Assembly: GCA_964463485.1 (NCBI GenBank)
Contig: CAYXDO010000159.1
Coordinates: 1 to 25,571 of the forward strand
Length of the DNA: 25,571 nt
Reading direction: 5' to 3'
From: CAYXDO01 sp964463485
Lineage (GTDB): Bacteria; Myxococcota; Kuafuiibacteriia; Kuafuiibacteriales; Kuafuiibacteriaceae
This document shows positions 8,746 to 16,068 of the stretch, in pieces. Each line of letters begins with the position of its first letter. Position 1 is the first letter of the stretch. The translations under genes were made by a program, and so were the position numbers. The notes beneath the pieces were generated by a model. The model searched no databases. It was not told the DNA's origin and worked only from the letters and a program-made list of their open reading frames with translations.

Positions 8746-9018
8746 GTGCACGTCGGAACCAAAGAGCTCAAGAACCGGCTCAGCCACTACCTGAGACTCG
8801 TCGCGAACGGTGACTTCATCCAGGTGACCGATCGGGGGAAGATCGTCGCGGAGCTGCGTCCCGTCTATGCGGACCCAAGCAGCGAGGCCGAAGCGCTTCG
8901 TGACCTGGAGGCCGAGGGGCTGATGGTGATCGGAACCGGAGCGCACGAGGACTTCTCGCCTCTGCGGATGAGGAAGCGAAACGCTGGATCAGCCGCGGTC
9001 ATCGAGGACCGTCGTTGA
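8746..9018 (+). CDS. Phd/YefM-type antitoxin
   Basis: 90 residues from GTG 8746. The N-terminus shows the Phd fold signature: VGTKELKNRLSHYLRLVANG, then DFIQVTDRGKIVAELRPV, giving a strand, two helices and the hairpin that binds operator DNA. The acidic C-terminal third (DPSSEAEALRDLEAEGL onward) should be the segment that wraps and inhibits the toxin. The start is chosen because the promoter -10 box ends 7 nt upstream; earlier in-frame starts would lie inside or before the promoter. The stop overlaps the toxin TTG by 4 nt (TTGA). Labile antitoxin and co-repressor by family knowledge. Confidence 0.88.
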   Translation: MHVGTKELKNRLSHYLRLVANGDFIQVTDRGKIVAELRPVYADPSSEAEALRDLEAEGLMVIGTGAHEDFSPLRMRKRNAGSAAVIEDRR

Positions 9019-9461
9019 TCCACTACTTGGACACGAGCGCGCTGATGAAGCGCTATGTGACGGAGACCGGCTCGTCAGAGGTACGAGGTCTGTTCCGCCG
9101 CAAAAAGGCCGTGGCCGCGGCGCGAATCGCATACGCGGAGCTCATCGCCGCTACGACCAGACTCCACCGTCAGGCGGACTTGACCGCGATCGCGCGTGAC
9201 AGGATCCTCGATCGGATCGACATGGACTTCGAATCCATGAGTGTGGTGGAGCTTCGCCCGGTGATCATCCTCCGAACCCGCGATCTGCTCCTGCGGCATC
9301 CGCTCCGCGGCTATGACGCCGTGCATCTTGCGGCTGCGCTCGAACTCAAGAATCGTGGTGCGTCTGTCAGCTTCTGGTGCGCCGATGGACTGTTGATCGA
9401 TGCCGCGACGAAAGAAGGTTTGCATTCCGTTCATTTCGGAGCGCAGTCAAGGTCACGGTAG
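9015..9461 (+). CDS. PIN-domain ribonuclease toxin (VapC-like)
   Basis: 148 residues. PIN-domain acidic residues are all visible: Asp6 in YLDTSALMKRY, Glu42 in AYAELIAA, Asp in LRGYDAVHLAAAL (about 100) and Asp in WCADGLLIDAA (about 124). These coordinate the metal used for RNA cleavage. It is the expected partner of the Phd-like gene, with which it overlaps by 4 nt. The TTG start has GAGGA 6 nt upstream, a good ribosome-binding site. The RNA target cannot be read from sequence. No truncation is seen, so the pair is probably functional. Confidence 0.9.
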   Translation: MIHYLDTSALMKRYVTETGSSEVRGLFRRKKAVAAARIAYAELIAATTRLHRQADLTAIARDRILDRIDMDFESMSVVELRPVIILRTRDLLLRHPLRGYDAVHLAAALELKNRGASVSFWCADGLLIDAATKEGLHSVHFGAQSRSR

Positions 9462-9603
9462 GCAGCGCCAACTTCGACCCGCGACCTTTGTGGTTTCAGC
9501 GTGGTCACGAACTTCCACGGACGTGTACTTAGGGAGCCGTCAACAGCAACTACCGTAAAGCAGAAATTTCCTCCTCTGCGCCGCTCCCACCATCAACCAA
9601 TTC

Positions 9604-9630
9604 ACGATCCTCTCCACAAAAAGCGCTTCC
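9604..9630. repeat. Right 27-bp direct repeat flanking the toxin-antitoxin cassette
   Basis: The partner of 8641-8667 (21 of 27 identical, same orientation). The rest of 9462-9709, the longest gene-free stretch (248 bp), shows no recognised terminator, promoter or ORF with convincing codon use. It has a few A/T-rich patches only. Confidence 0.45.
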
Positions 9631-9671
9631 CTACGCCATGGTGCCATGCCAAGGCGGTGACGTCGGACGGG

Positions 9672-9709
9672 CTTGACCGCCTCGCCTTCAAGGATCAAGC
9701 CTCCCCCCG
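9672..9709. repeat. Copy 2 of the 38-bp element, directly before a lipoprotein start
   Basis: About 31 of 38 positions match 8578-8615. It again starts CTTGACC, carries GATCAAG and ends immediately before ATG 9710. The AAGGA inside it (9690-9694) is 15 nt from the ATG, rather far for a Shine-Dalgarno sequence. It may be an operator or another post-transcriptional site. Confidence 0.5.
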
Positions 9710-12274
9710 ATGGTTGTCCACTCGAGCCCGCTTCGCGCGCGTGCCTACGTCGCCCTCGGATGGGCTGTGCTCGCCGGATGTGATGGCGAGCAGGTCGGTC
9801 AGCTCCACTCGCTGATCGAGCTGCGAACGGAAGCGCTCGACTTCGGCGAAGTCTTCACGGGTGGGTCGAAGACGAAACCCATCTTGTTTCAGTCGTTCGG
9901 TGATGCGCCGACCCGAGTTGCCGGGAGCACCGAAGCCCCGTTCGAGGTCCGGGGTTGGAGTTGGGTGAACGCGGGCAACACCGGCCAGCTCGAGCTCAGC
10001 TTCGCTCCCGCGGAGACGGGCCCTTTCTCGCGGGCCGTGAACATCACCACCGACGCCGAAAATCTGCCCACCGCGATCGTTCGCGCCAGCGGAGTCGGCG
10101 CCCCACACCCGGCCTGCGACGATGGTCTGCAGTGCACCAGCGACGCCTTCGATCCGATCGCCGAGCGCTGCGTCTCGGAGGAGCGTGAAGGGTCCTGCGA
10201 CGACGGCTCCGCGTGCACCTACGACGACTCCTGCGACGATGACGAGTGCGTCGGGGAGGCCGTGGATTGCGACGATGACGACCCATGCACAGTCGACTAT
10301 TGCGACCCGAGCTCGGGCTGCGGCCATTCGCCTGCGCCGCCTTGTGACGACGAAAATCCGTGCACCGACGACTTCTGTGTACCCTTCGAAGGTTGTGAGA
10401 CGCGAGATCGGGACGACGGAAGGTCGTGCGGACCGCGAGACGGTTGTCGATCCCTTCATGTGTGTTATGGCGGCTCGTGTTACTTCCTCGAAGGTTCGAT
10501 CTTGGACGGAAAAGCGTCCTGCGAGGATGGCGACGCCTGCACCCTCGGCGACCTGTGTTTTGACGGCGAGTGCAGGCCAGGCGAGAGGATATTTCGACCG
10601 ACTCCTGAGCTCGCAACCCTACCGCTGCGCGGCTCCAGCGATGGCGTGATCTCGAGCTCGGGAAACTTGGCATTCCTGAGCAACACACGCGTTCGCACGT
10701 CCACGCTCTTTCGCGGGCTACTCACTCTCGCGGCTCCGCAGCCTGGCCTCCCGGTCCTCCATGAGGTCGAAGTGGAGCTCGAGGGGGATGCCAAGCTCGT
10801 GCCGCTCGAAGCCGGAGGTCTGGCGATCTTCGACGGCACGCGCTGGATCGAGGCCGATTCAGAGCTGTCGATCGTCGGACGGAGCTCGATGGAGCCCGCC
10901 ACCTTACTGTCCAGAGACCCGCTGATCGTCGCTCGCGAGAATCGAGTCTTCGAAGCCGATCGCTCCTTTTTGATCCCGGGCTCCATAAGAGACGCCTCGT
11001 CGCACGGCGGTCACCTGTATGTGGCTTCCGACGAAGGACTGTTCATCGACGGCGCCTTGGAAGGCCCGCCCGTGCTTCGGATCGCGGTTGGATCTCGCAG
11101 GGTCACAGCCGTCGAGAGCGAGGTTCTCATCTCGGACGGCCGGCATGAAGATCGACTCGACGTACGAGATATCCGCGACGTCGCAACGAATGACTCGTAC
11201 GTCGTCATTCTAGATGCTCGCGGGCTCAGAGTCCGGGGCGAATCGAGTGAGAGTGAGCTTGCACTCTCCACCACGCGCGAGGCTCGGTTGGAGCTCCGCG
11301 AGTCCACGGTCGTCGTGTTGGATCGAGGCAGCCCGGCCCTCGCGTTCCTGCTCACACCCTCCCTGCGACTTCTCTCAGGACCCAACATCGGTTTCGCGGG
11401 CCACACCACTTTGGACCCACTCTCGAGAACCGTGTACGTGGGCTCCAAAAACAGCATCCGCGTGCTTCCGGGCCCGCGCCCACTCGAGCCTTGGGAGCCC
11501 TCCTTCGGTGGCGGAACCTTGTTTGCCGGGACGAGCACGCGGGGGATCGTGCTGGGAAGATACGGGAGCTCTCCGCCTGTGATCCTTCGAGCAGAAGGCG
11601 ACGCAGACTCCGTCGAGCTCATGGATATCCGAAATGAGAGCGCGCTCTTGGTGAGTCGCCACTTGGGACGCTCCTCGTCTTCGATCTTCGGAATTCTTCC
11701 CGCTTCGATTCATCGTTTCCTGGAGCCTGATTCTGGCCGCGTGAGGGTCACGGCGTGGGACATGTCAGGCGAGACGATCGTGGACGGCCTCCCAGGCGAT
11801 CGGCCTGTGGCCATCGTTCAAACGCCCCGCTTGGTGCGAGTCGTGGAGGAGCTCGACGGCGACCGCCGTGTCGACGTTTTTGGTCTCGATTTGAACCTCG
11901 CGCTGAGTGTGACTTCCACCCAACCGCTCACTTCCGTGTTGGCCGACTCGTCCGTCGCGTTGTGGGTCGCCGGGGATCGGCTGGAGCTCATGGATCTCGA
12001 ACAAGTCCCCGCCCAGAAGCTCTGGTCCCTGTCGCTCTCACGTCACGGCATTTCTGCGCTGGAGCTTGGTCAATGGACCCAAGGATTTGCATACGGCCAG
12101 GCGACGACCAGAGGCGGACCCAGCCTGGTCGTCATCGACGTTTGGGCGGCCACGATCGACTTCGTGCCCATCGATCCGTCCGAAGGAGCGCTCCGCCACG
12201 GACTCGGACTGAAAGGGTCCATGTTGGTACCTCACGGCGGTGGAGTCTCCATCGTCAGTCCGCCCTGCCGGTGA
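9710..12274 (+). CDS. Large lipoprotein with ASH-like domain, dicysteine-rich repeats and beta-rich C-terminus
   Basis: 854 residues. The signal peptide ends in a lipobox AVLAGC (Cys24). An ASH/choice-of-anchor-D-like domain (about 35-130, with ALDFGEVFTGG) is followed by about five Cys-rich repeats (about 133-295; CDDGSACTYDD, CDDDDPCTVDYC, CDDENPCTDDFC). The remaining 550 residues are strand-rich with no Cys until the extreme C-terminus (PPCR) and look propeller-like, but I cannot name the family. It is a paralogue of the 6850-8565 protein in its first 300 residues; the C-terminal part differs. It lies upstream of the peptide/glycosyltransferase pair on the same strand, separated by 114 bp containing a promoter. 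Function unknown. Confidence 0.87.
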   Translation: MVVHSSPLRARAYVALGWAVLAGCDGEQVGQLHSLIELRTEALDFGEVFTGGSKTKPILFQSFGDAPTRVAGSTEAPFEVRGWSWVNAGNTGQLELSFAPAETGPFSRAVNITTDAENLPTAIVRASGVGAPHPACDDGLQCTSDAFDPIAERCVSEEREGSCDDGSACTYDDSCDDDECVGEAVDCDDDDPCTVDYCDPSSGCGHSPAPPCDDENPCTDDFCVPFEGCETRDRDDGRSCGPRDGCRSLHVCYGGSCYFLEGSILDGKASCEDGDACTLGDLCFDGECRPGERIFRPTPELATLPLRGSSDGVISSSGNLAFLSNTRVRTSTLFRGLLTLAAPQPGLPVLHEVEVELEGDAKLVPLEAGGLAIFDGTRWIEADSELSIVGRSSMEPATLLSRDPLIVARENRVFEADRSFLIPGSIRDASSHGGHLYVASDEGLFIDGALEGPPVLRIAVGSRRVTAVESEVLISDGRHEDRLDVRDIRDVATNDSYVVILDARGLRVRGESSESELALSTTREARLELRESTVVVLDRGSPALAFLLTPSLRLLSGPNIGFAGHTTLDPLSRTVYVGSKNSIRVLPGPRPLEPWEPSFGGGTLFAGTSTRGIVLGRYGSSPPVILRAEGDADSVELMDIRNESALLVSRHLGRSSSSIFGILPASIHRFLEPDSGRVRVTAWDMSGETIVDGLPGDRPVAIVQTPRLVRVVEELDGDRRVDVFGLDLNLALSVTSTQPLTSVLADSSVALWVAGDRLELMDLEQVPAQKLWSLSLSRHGISALELGQWTQGFAYGQATTRGGPSLVVIDVWAATIDFVPIDPSEGALRHGLGLKGSMLVPHGGGVSIVSPPCR

Positions 12275-12303
12275 CTCACCTCGCGACCTCCAGACACGAG
12301 CTG

Positions 12304-12315
12304 CGAGTCGACTCG
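12304..12315. promoter_or_regulatory. 12-bp perfect palindrome upstream of the peptide promoter
   Basis: CGAGTCGACTCG is self-complementary over 12 bp and ends 14 bp before the TTGACA -35 box. It is a possible regulator site. Palindromes of this length are expected a few times by chance in a window of this size, so the call rests mainly on position. Confidence 0.25.
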
Positions 12316-12329
12316 GCGACCTGACCCGA

Positions 12330-12358
12330 TTGACAAGCAGTCGCGTTCGTTACAGGAT
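12330..12358 (+). promoter_or_regulatory. Promoter of the precursor peptide/glycosyltransferase unit
   Basis: A perfect TTGACA (12330-12335) is followed after 17 bp by CAGGAT (12353-12358), a weak -10 (3 of 6). Transcription would start near 12365, leaving a leader of about 25 nt that carries GGCAGG (12378-12383), 5 nt before the GTG start of the peptide. Confidence 0.45.
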
Positions 12359-12388
12359 TCGTGTGTACTCCAACAAAGGCAGGTCTGT

Positions 12389-12619
12389 GTGAGCGAGCAA
12401 GAGAAGCCGCAAGTCGAAAAAGAACCCACGAAAGAAGACGAATCGAAGGACGAGGCGGAGCTGACCGTCGACGAGCTCGCCGCAGCCTCGGGCGGAGTCT
12501 CGATCGGCGTGATCGCGACGATTTCGTACTCCACTCCCATACTGGGAGGCCTGGCCAACGGGGCGTACAGCGGTCCACAGCTCGATCCGGCGCTCGTTCG
12601 AGGACTGGTGAGCTACTGA
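12389..12619 (+). CDS. Double-glycine-leader precursor peptide (putative glycosylated RiPP/bacteriocin)
   Basis: 76 residues. Residues 1-24 are Glu/Lys/Asp-rich and 25-36 read LTVDELAAASGG. Counting back from the cleavage point, this gives Leu-12, Thr-11, Glu-8, Leu-7, Ala-4 and Gly-2/Gly-1, which fits the consensus LSxxELxxIxGG recognised by C39 peptidase-containing ABC exporters. The predicted core (37-76, 40 residues) is hydrophobic, Gly-rich and Cys-free, with S38, T44, S46, Y47, S48, T49, Y60, S61, S75 and Y76 as possible O-glycosylation sites. There is no Asn-x-Ser/Thr sequon. The GTG start has GGCAGG 5 nt upstream. A glycosyltransferase gene begins 14 nt after the stop. Lanthionine or disulphide chemistry is excluded by the lack of Cys. 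No immunity gene or exporter is in the window. Peptide export is established for such leaders; glycosylation is inferred from context. Confidence 0.75.
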   Translation: MSEQEKPQVEKEPTKEDESKDEAELTVDELAAASGGVSIGVIATISYSTPILGGLANGAYSGPQLDPALVRGLVSY

Positions 12620-12633
12620 AGCGCCTCGCCGAG

Positions 12634-14421
12634 GTGCTCGGCGAGCTCCGCCAAGCGCCCCCGAAGGGCGTCCGCCTCTCTACGCTCGCGCTGTTCGTCG
12701 ATCCGCTCCCCGAGGCACATCGCGTGAGCGCCGAGCGCGCCTTCGAAGGACCCAACCTACGCGGAACGCTCGATGCGCGCGTGCTGAGTCTGGGGCTGGG
12801 TTCGGCTCTCGGTAGGCTTCCCGAGGCGATCCACAGATACTTCGAGGGCCCCACGCCGTTCGCGTCCAGGTCCGGCAAGCTGGCCGGCGAGCTGGCCGTG
12901 TTGCGCATGGCGCTGACGAGGCTGCCCCAGCCGCTCCCGACTCGAGCGATGCACACCTTGGCCGAGCGGCTGCGCGTCGTGATGGAGAGCCCTGACTTCG
13001 ACGTAGCCGCCCCCGAGGAACGCCTGGCGATCTTCGCGGGCGCGCTGCAGTTGTTTCAGGAGTTTCGCTCGCCCGCCTTCCGAACCTGGCTCGACGACTC
13101 TGCGCCCGTTCGGTCGATCTACCACCGGCTCCTCGACGAACTCTCAGCCGGCAACAGCGTCCGCGATTTGGACTCACCAAAGCTCCGCCACGTCCTAGGC
13201 TTGTATGATCTCACCTTTCACCTGTGGTTCGCCTTCCTGAGTGACTACACGGGCGATCAGGCGGCGATTCGGACCTCCGTCTGCCGTCCGTTCGCGCGCG
13301 CGCTCGATCGGCTGCTAGGGCCGCCCGCGCCGCGTCGCCGAGCTCGCGCCAAATCCAGGCGCATTGGAATCCTCGCGTTCCATATCTCGACGACTGGTCA
13401 CTACTCTCCCGGCCGAATGACTCAGTCCCTCGCGCTCGGTCTGCTCGCGGTGCGCGCGCGTCATGACATCGAACACCTGAGTTGCTACTCGATCCTCACC
13501 GCCGAACCGGAAGCCAGACAGGAGCTGGAGGCCGCAGGCGCTCGCGTATTCGAAATTCCGAAAGACCGGGGCCTCGAATACCTCGCGGAGCGGGCGCGCG
13601 CGGACGAACTCGATCTGTTGATTTACGACCTGTTTCTTGGACCGTCCATGGCGCTCGCAGCTCGCAGGCTCGCCCCGATCCAAGTCTACTTCTCGTCGGG
13701 CTTCGCTCAACCCATGACGCCCGGCCTCGATGCGTACCTTCTGGTCGACAATCATGCTCCGGCCTCGGAGCTGGAGATCGACGAGGATCGCGCCATCGTG
13801 ATCCCGATGCCCATCTCGCGCCGGTTTCTGTCTCCGGAAGTGAGCACTACCTCTGTGGAGGCGGCCCGCCTCGCCCTTCGGCTGCCTGCGGGTAGCTTCG
13901 TCTTCGGAAACTTCAGTCGCTTCGAGAAATTCGGAGCCGAGTTCATCCGCTGCGCCGCCGAGATTCTCGAGCTCAACCCTGCTGCGGTCCTCCTCCTTTG
14001 TGGCAGAGGCGATCGAGGCCCGAGCGGCGAAGCGTTTCGTGAGCTCGGAGTTGCCGATCGCACGCGCCTTTTGGGGCAAATCGACCCTCACGTCTATGGG
14101 CAGCTCCTCGACGGGTTCCTCGACAGTCACCCGCTGTGCGGCGGTCTGAGTCCGCTCGAGGCCCAAGCCAAGGGGGTCCCGGTCGTATTCATGTCCTCGC
14201 CAGGTGTGCGGGCGATAGAGAAGCAACGAGATCCTGCGCTGATCGCCTCTTCCGAAGCCGAGTACGTTCGCCTCGCGGGTCGGTTGGCTTCGGATGGTGC
14301 GTGGCTGAGCGAACGGAAAAGCGTCGCACGAGCCGTCGCCGATCGCTGCACGAACCTCGAGCGACCTGCCGATTCGTTCCTCGGTGAGGCGTTCCGCCGC
14401 GAGTCAGCCGGGGTCATTTAG
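12634..14421 (+). CDS. GT41/HMW1C-like soluble glycosyltransferase (SPINDLY/OGT superfamily)
   Basis: 595 residues from GTG 12634. The first 235 or so residues are helical and not TPR-like, as in HMW1C N-glycosyltransferases. The catalytic GT-B part shows OGT/HMW1C landmarks: His250 and His256 in FHISTTGHYSPG, LAPIQVYFSSGF with DAYLLVD (acceptor-side Rossmann half), FVFGNFSRFEKFGAEF with Lys432 at the expected nucleotide-phosphate Lys, and SHPLCGGLSPLEAQAKGVP (from about 498), the donor-binding signature. The reaction would be transfer of a sugar from an NDP donor to protein or peptide side chains in the cytoplasm. The frame stays open upstream to 12361, but that part overlaps the peptide gene and lacks normal codon use, so the first plausible start after the peptide stop is used. 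Coupling to the peptide gene points to it as substrate. Confidence 0.82.
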   Translation: MLGELRQAPPKGVRLSTLALFVDPLPEAHRVSAERAFEGPNLRGTLDARVLSLGLGSALGRLPEAIHRYFEGPTPFASRSGKLAGELAVLRMALTRLPQPLPTRAMHTLAERLRVVMESPDFDVAAPEERLAIFAGALQLFQEFRSPAFRTWLDDSAPVRSIYHRLLDELSAGNSVRDLDSPKLRHVLGLYDLTFHLWFAFLSDYTGDQAAIRTSVCRPFARALDRLLGPPAPRRRARAKSRRIGILAFHISTTGHYSPGRMTQSLALGLLAVRARHDIEHLSCYSILTAEPEARQELEAAGARVFEIPKDRGLEYLAERARADELDLLIYDLFLGPSMALAARRLAPIQVYFSSGFAQPMTPGLDAYLLVDNHAPASELEIDEDRAIVIPMPISRRFLSPEVSTTSVEAARLALRLPAGSFVFGNFSRFEKFGAEFIRCAAEILELNPAAVLLLCGRGDRGPSGEAFRELGVADRTRLLGQIDPHVYGQLLDGFLDSHPLCGGLSPLEAQAKGVPVVFMSSPGVRAIEKQRDPALIASSEAEYVRLAGRLASDGAWLSERKSVARAVADRCTNLERPADSFLGEAFRRESAGVI

Positions 14422-14437
14422 GCCCTCCTGACCGTAC

Positions 14438-14950
14438 TCACCTCCGACGGATGATCCTCGCCGGAACCCCGCCGATCACGACGTGGTCGGGGAAGTCACC
14501 CTTCACCACGGCGCCCGCCGCGACCTGAGTCTCGCGACCGATCGTAGTCCCCGGCAGAATGCACGCTCCGATTCCGACGTCACAGCCGTCCCCGAGCTCC
14601 ACGGGTAGGAAGACCAAGGGTCGACGAAGAATGGGACCAGGTCCCCCGTCCTCGTGATGACTCGTGATGATCTTGACGCCGGGACCGAGACCGACCTCCC
14701 GGCCGATTGTGAGTCCGCCTGCCGAGTGCAAGAAACACTGCTGCCCGATCCACGATCCCTCGCCAACCCTCATTCGATTCAGGTGGTAGCCTTTGAGGAT
14801 CGAGTCATGACCTACGTACACTCGGTCCCCGAGCTCTATGGTCTCTGGATGGAAGATTCGCACTCCTTCCTCCAACACGACGTCCAGCCCTAGGTGTCCG
14901 AGTTGATCCAACGAGAATCGCCCCGTCCCGTGGCTGTGCGGAATCTTCAT
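14438..14950 (-). CDS. Hexapeptide-repeat sugar acyltransferase (left-handed beta-helix)
   Basis: 170 residues. Isoleucine-patch hexapeptide repeats run from about 28 to 155 (e.g. IELGDRVYVG, LTIGREVGLGPGV, GDGCDVGIGACILPGTTIG). The catalytic His candidates are in ITSHHEDGG (H98/H99), and the C-terminus IGGVPARIIRRR is typical of maltose/galactoside O-acetyltransferase and NeuD/PglD-like relatives. Such enzymes are trimers that transfer acetyl from acetyl-CoA to a hydroxyl or, when paired with an aminotransferase, to a sugar amine. The ATG overlaps the aminotransferase stop (ATGA), so N-acylation of the aminated sugar is the likely job. The gene ends 16 bp from the convergent glycosyltransferase. 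Confidence 0.9.
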   Translation of the reverse strand: MKIPHSHGTGRFSLDQLGHLGLDVVLEEGVRIFHPETIELGDRVYVGHDSILKGYHLNRMRVGEGSWIGQQCFLHSAGGLTIGREVGLGPGVKIITSHHEDGGPGPILRRPLVFLPVELGDGCDVGIGACILPGTTIGRETQVAAGAVVKGDFPDHVVIGGVPARIIRRR

Positions 14951-16068
14951 GAGCTCAGCTCCGCGACGAGCGCTTCGACGACGACCTGCTGCTCGTCTCG
15001 TTTCAGCCCTTCGTACATGGGCAGGCTGAGCGCTCGCTCCGCGATGTCGTCGGTGATTGGAAAATCACCGAGACGATGGCCGAACCTCCGAAAGTACGAG
15101 GTGAGCGGAACGTGGACGGTGCCAATCTGGACTTCGACACCACGCCCTCGGAGCGATCGAATGAGGTTGGCCCTCGTCCCGGACCACGCGGGAGGCAGGA
15201 GCACGACATAACTCTGGAAGGAGTGCCCACCTCCGATCGGTTCGACCGGAGCTCGAATCGCGGAGCCGCGCAGAAGTCTTTCGTAGGTGACGGCGAGGGC
15301 CCTCCTGCCATCCAGGAGGCGTCGGAGCTTCCCAAGCTGGCAAACACCCAGGGCGGCCTGGATTTCGGTCATTCGGAAATTGTAACCAGCCTCGCAGAAG
15401 TCAGGTGCCTCGGAGTCGGGATCCAGGCCATGATTCCGCAGGGCGCGCGCTCGCCTGACTACGTTTGGGTCGTTCGTCACGATGGCTCCACCTTCGCCTG
15501 TCGTGAAAGTCTTGCGAGGGTGAAAGCTGAAGCAACCCGCCACGCCGAACGAGCCGGCGGACGCCCGCGAGCTTCCCATCGCGAGCGTCGAGCCGAGAGC
15601 GCAGGCTGCGTCTTCGATGAGTGCGACGCCAGCCTGTTGCGCGAGCGGCTGGATCCGCGTCATGTCGGCCACTGCTCCAAAGGCGTGCACAGGGATCACG
15701 GCCTTGATGCGCGGATTCTCATCGAGGGTTCGGGCAAGGCTCTCGGGGTCGAGGTTGAAAGTGGACGGTTCGATATCGACGAAGACCGGGACCGCTCCGT
15801 TGCGAACGATCGCGTTCGCCGTGGCCGGCCATGAGTACGCTGACGTCGCGACGTGGTCGCCCGGCCGAACTCCGGCCGCCTCGATGGCGATCATGAGCGC
15901 GGCGGTTCCGCTGGATACGGCGACCGCAAAAGCGAGCCCTGATTCATGGGCCACCAGGCGCTCGAACGCTTGGACGTGCTCTCCTTGAACCAACCTCCCG
16001 CTTCGCAGCACCGCTTCAACGGCCCGAAGCTCTTCATCGCCGATGCAGGGTCGCGCGAGAGGAATCAT
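14947..16068 (-). CDS. DegT/DnrJ/EryC1/StrS-family PLP sugar aminotransferase
   Basis: 373 residues, the normal length. The PLP Lys is K186 in SFHPRKTFTTGEGGA, the family signature. Asp153 in IEDAACALGS contacts the pyridine nitrogen, and VSSGTAALMIA (51-61) forms the phosphate-binding turn. The N-terminus (MIPLARPCIGDEELRAV) and QAALGVCQL are also typical. The enzyme aminates a keto-sugar nucleotide, normally with glutamate as donor. It is placed between the SDR enzyme that would make the keto sugar and the acyltransferase that would modify the amine, with 4-bp overlaps on both sides. The exact sugar cannot be read. Relatives also aminate scyllo-inosose, but the SDR partner favours a sugar nucleotide. 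Confidence 0.93.
   Translation of the reverse strand: MIPLARPCIGDEELRAVEAVLRSGRLVQGEHVQAFERLVAHESGLAFAVAVSSGTAALMIAIEAAGVRPGDHVATSAYSWPATANAIVRNGAVPVFVDIEPSTFNLDPESLARTLDENPRIKAVIPVHAFGAVADMTRIQPLAQQAGVALIEDAACALGSTLAMGSSRASAGSFGVAGCFSFHPRKTFTTGEGGAIVTNDPNVVRRARALRNHGLDPDSEAPDFCEAGYNFRMTEIQAALGVCQLGKLRRLLDGRRALAVTYERLLRGSAIRAPVEPIGGGHSFQSYVVLLPPAWSGTRANLIRSLRGRGVEVQIGTVHVPLTSYFRRFGHRLGDFPITDDIAERALSLPMYEGLKRDEQQVVVEALVAELSS

Noticed and set aside
9501..9815. 104-codon plus-strand ORF between the PIN toxin and the lipoprotein
   Set aside because: It overlaps the lipoprotein start in another frame, has irregular third-position bases and no recognisable motif, and covers the repeat elements.
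12361..12633. Upstream extension of the glycosyltransferase frame to GTG 12361 (686 residues)
   Set aside because: The extra 91 residues overlap the precursor peptide in another frame, are mostly Arg-rich without structure, and GTG 12361 lies at or before the predicted transcription start.
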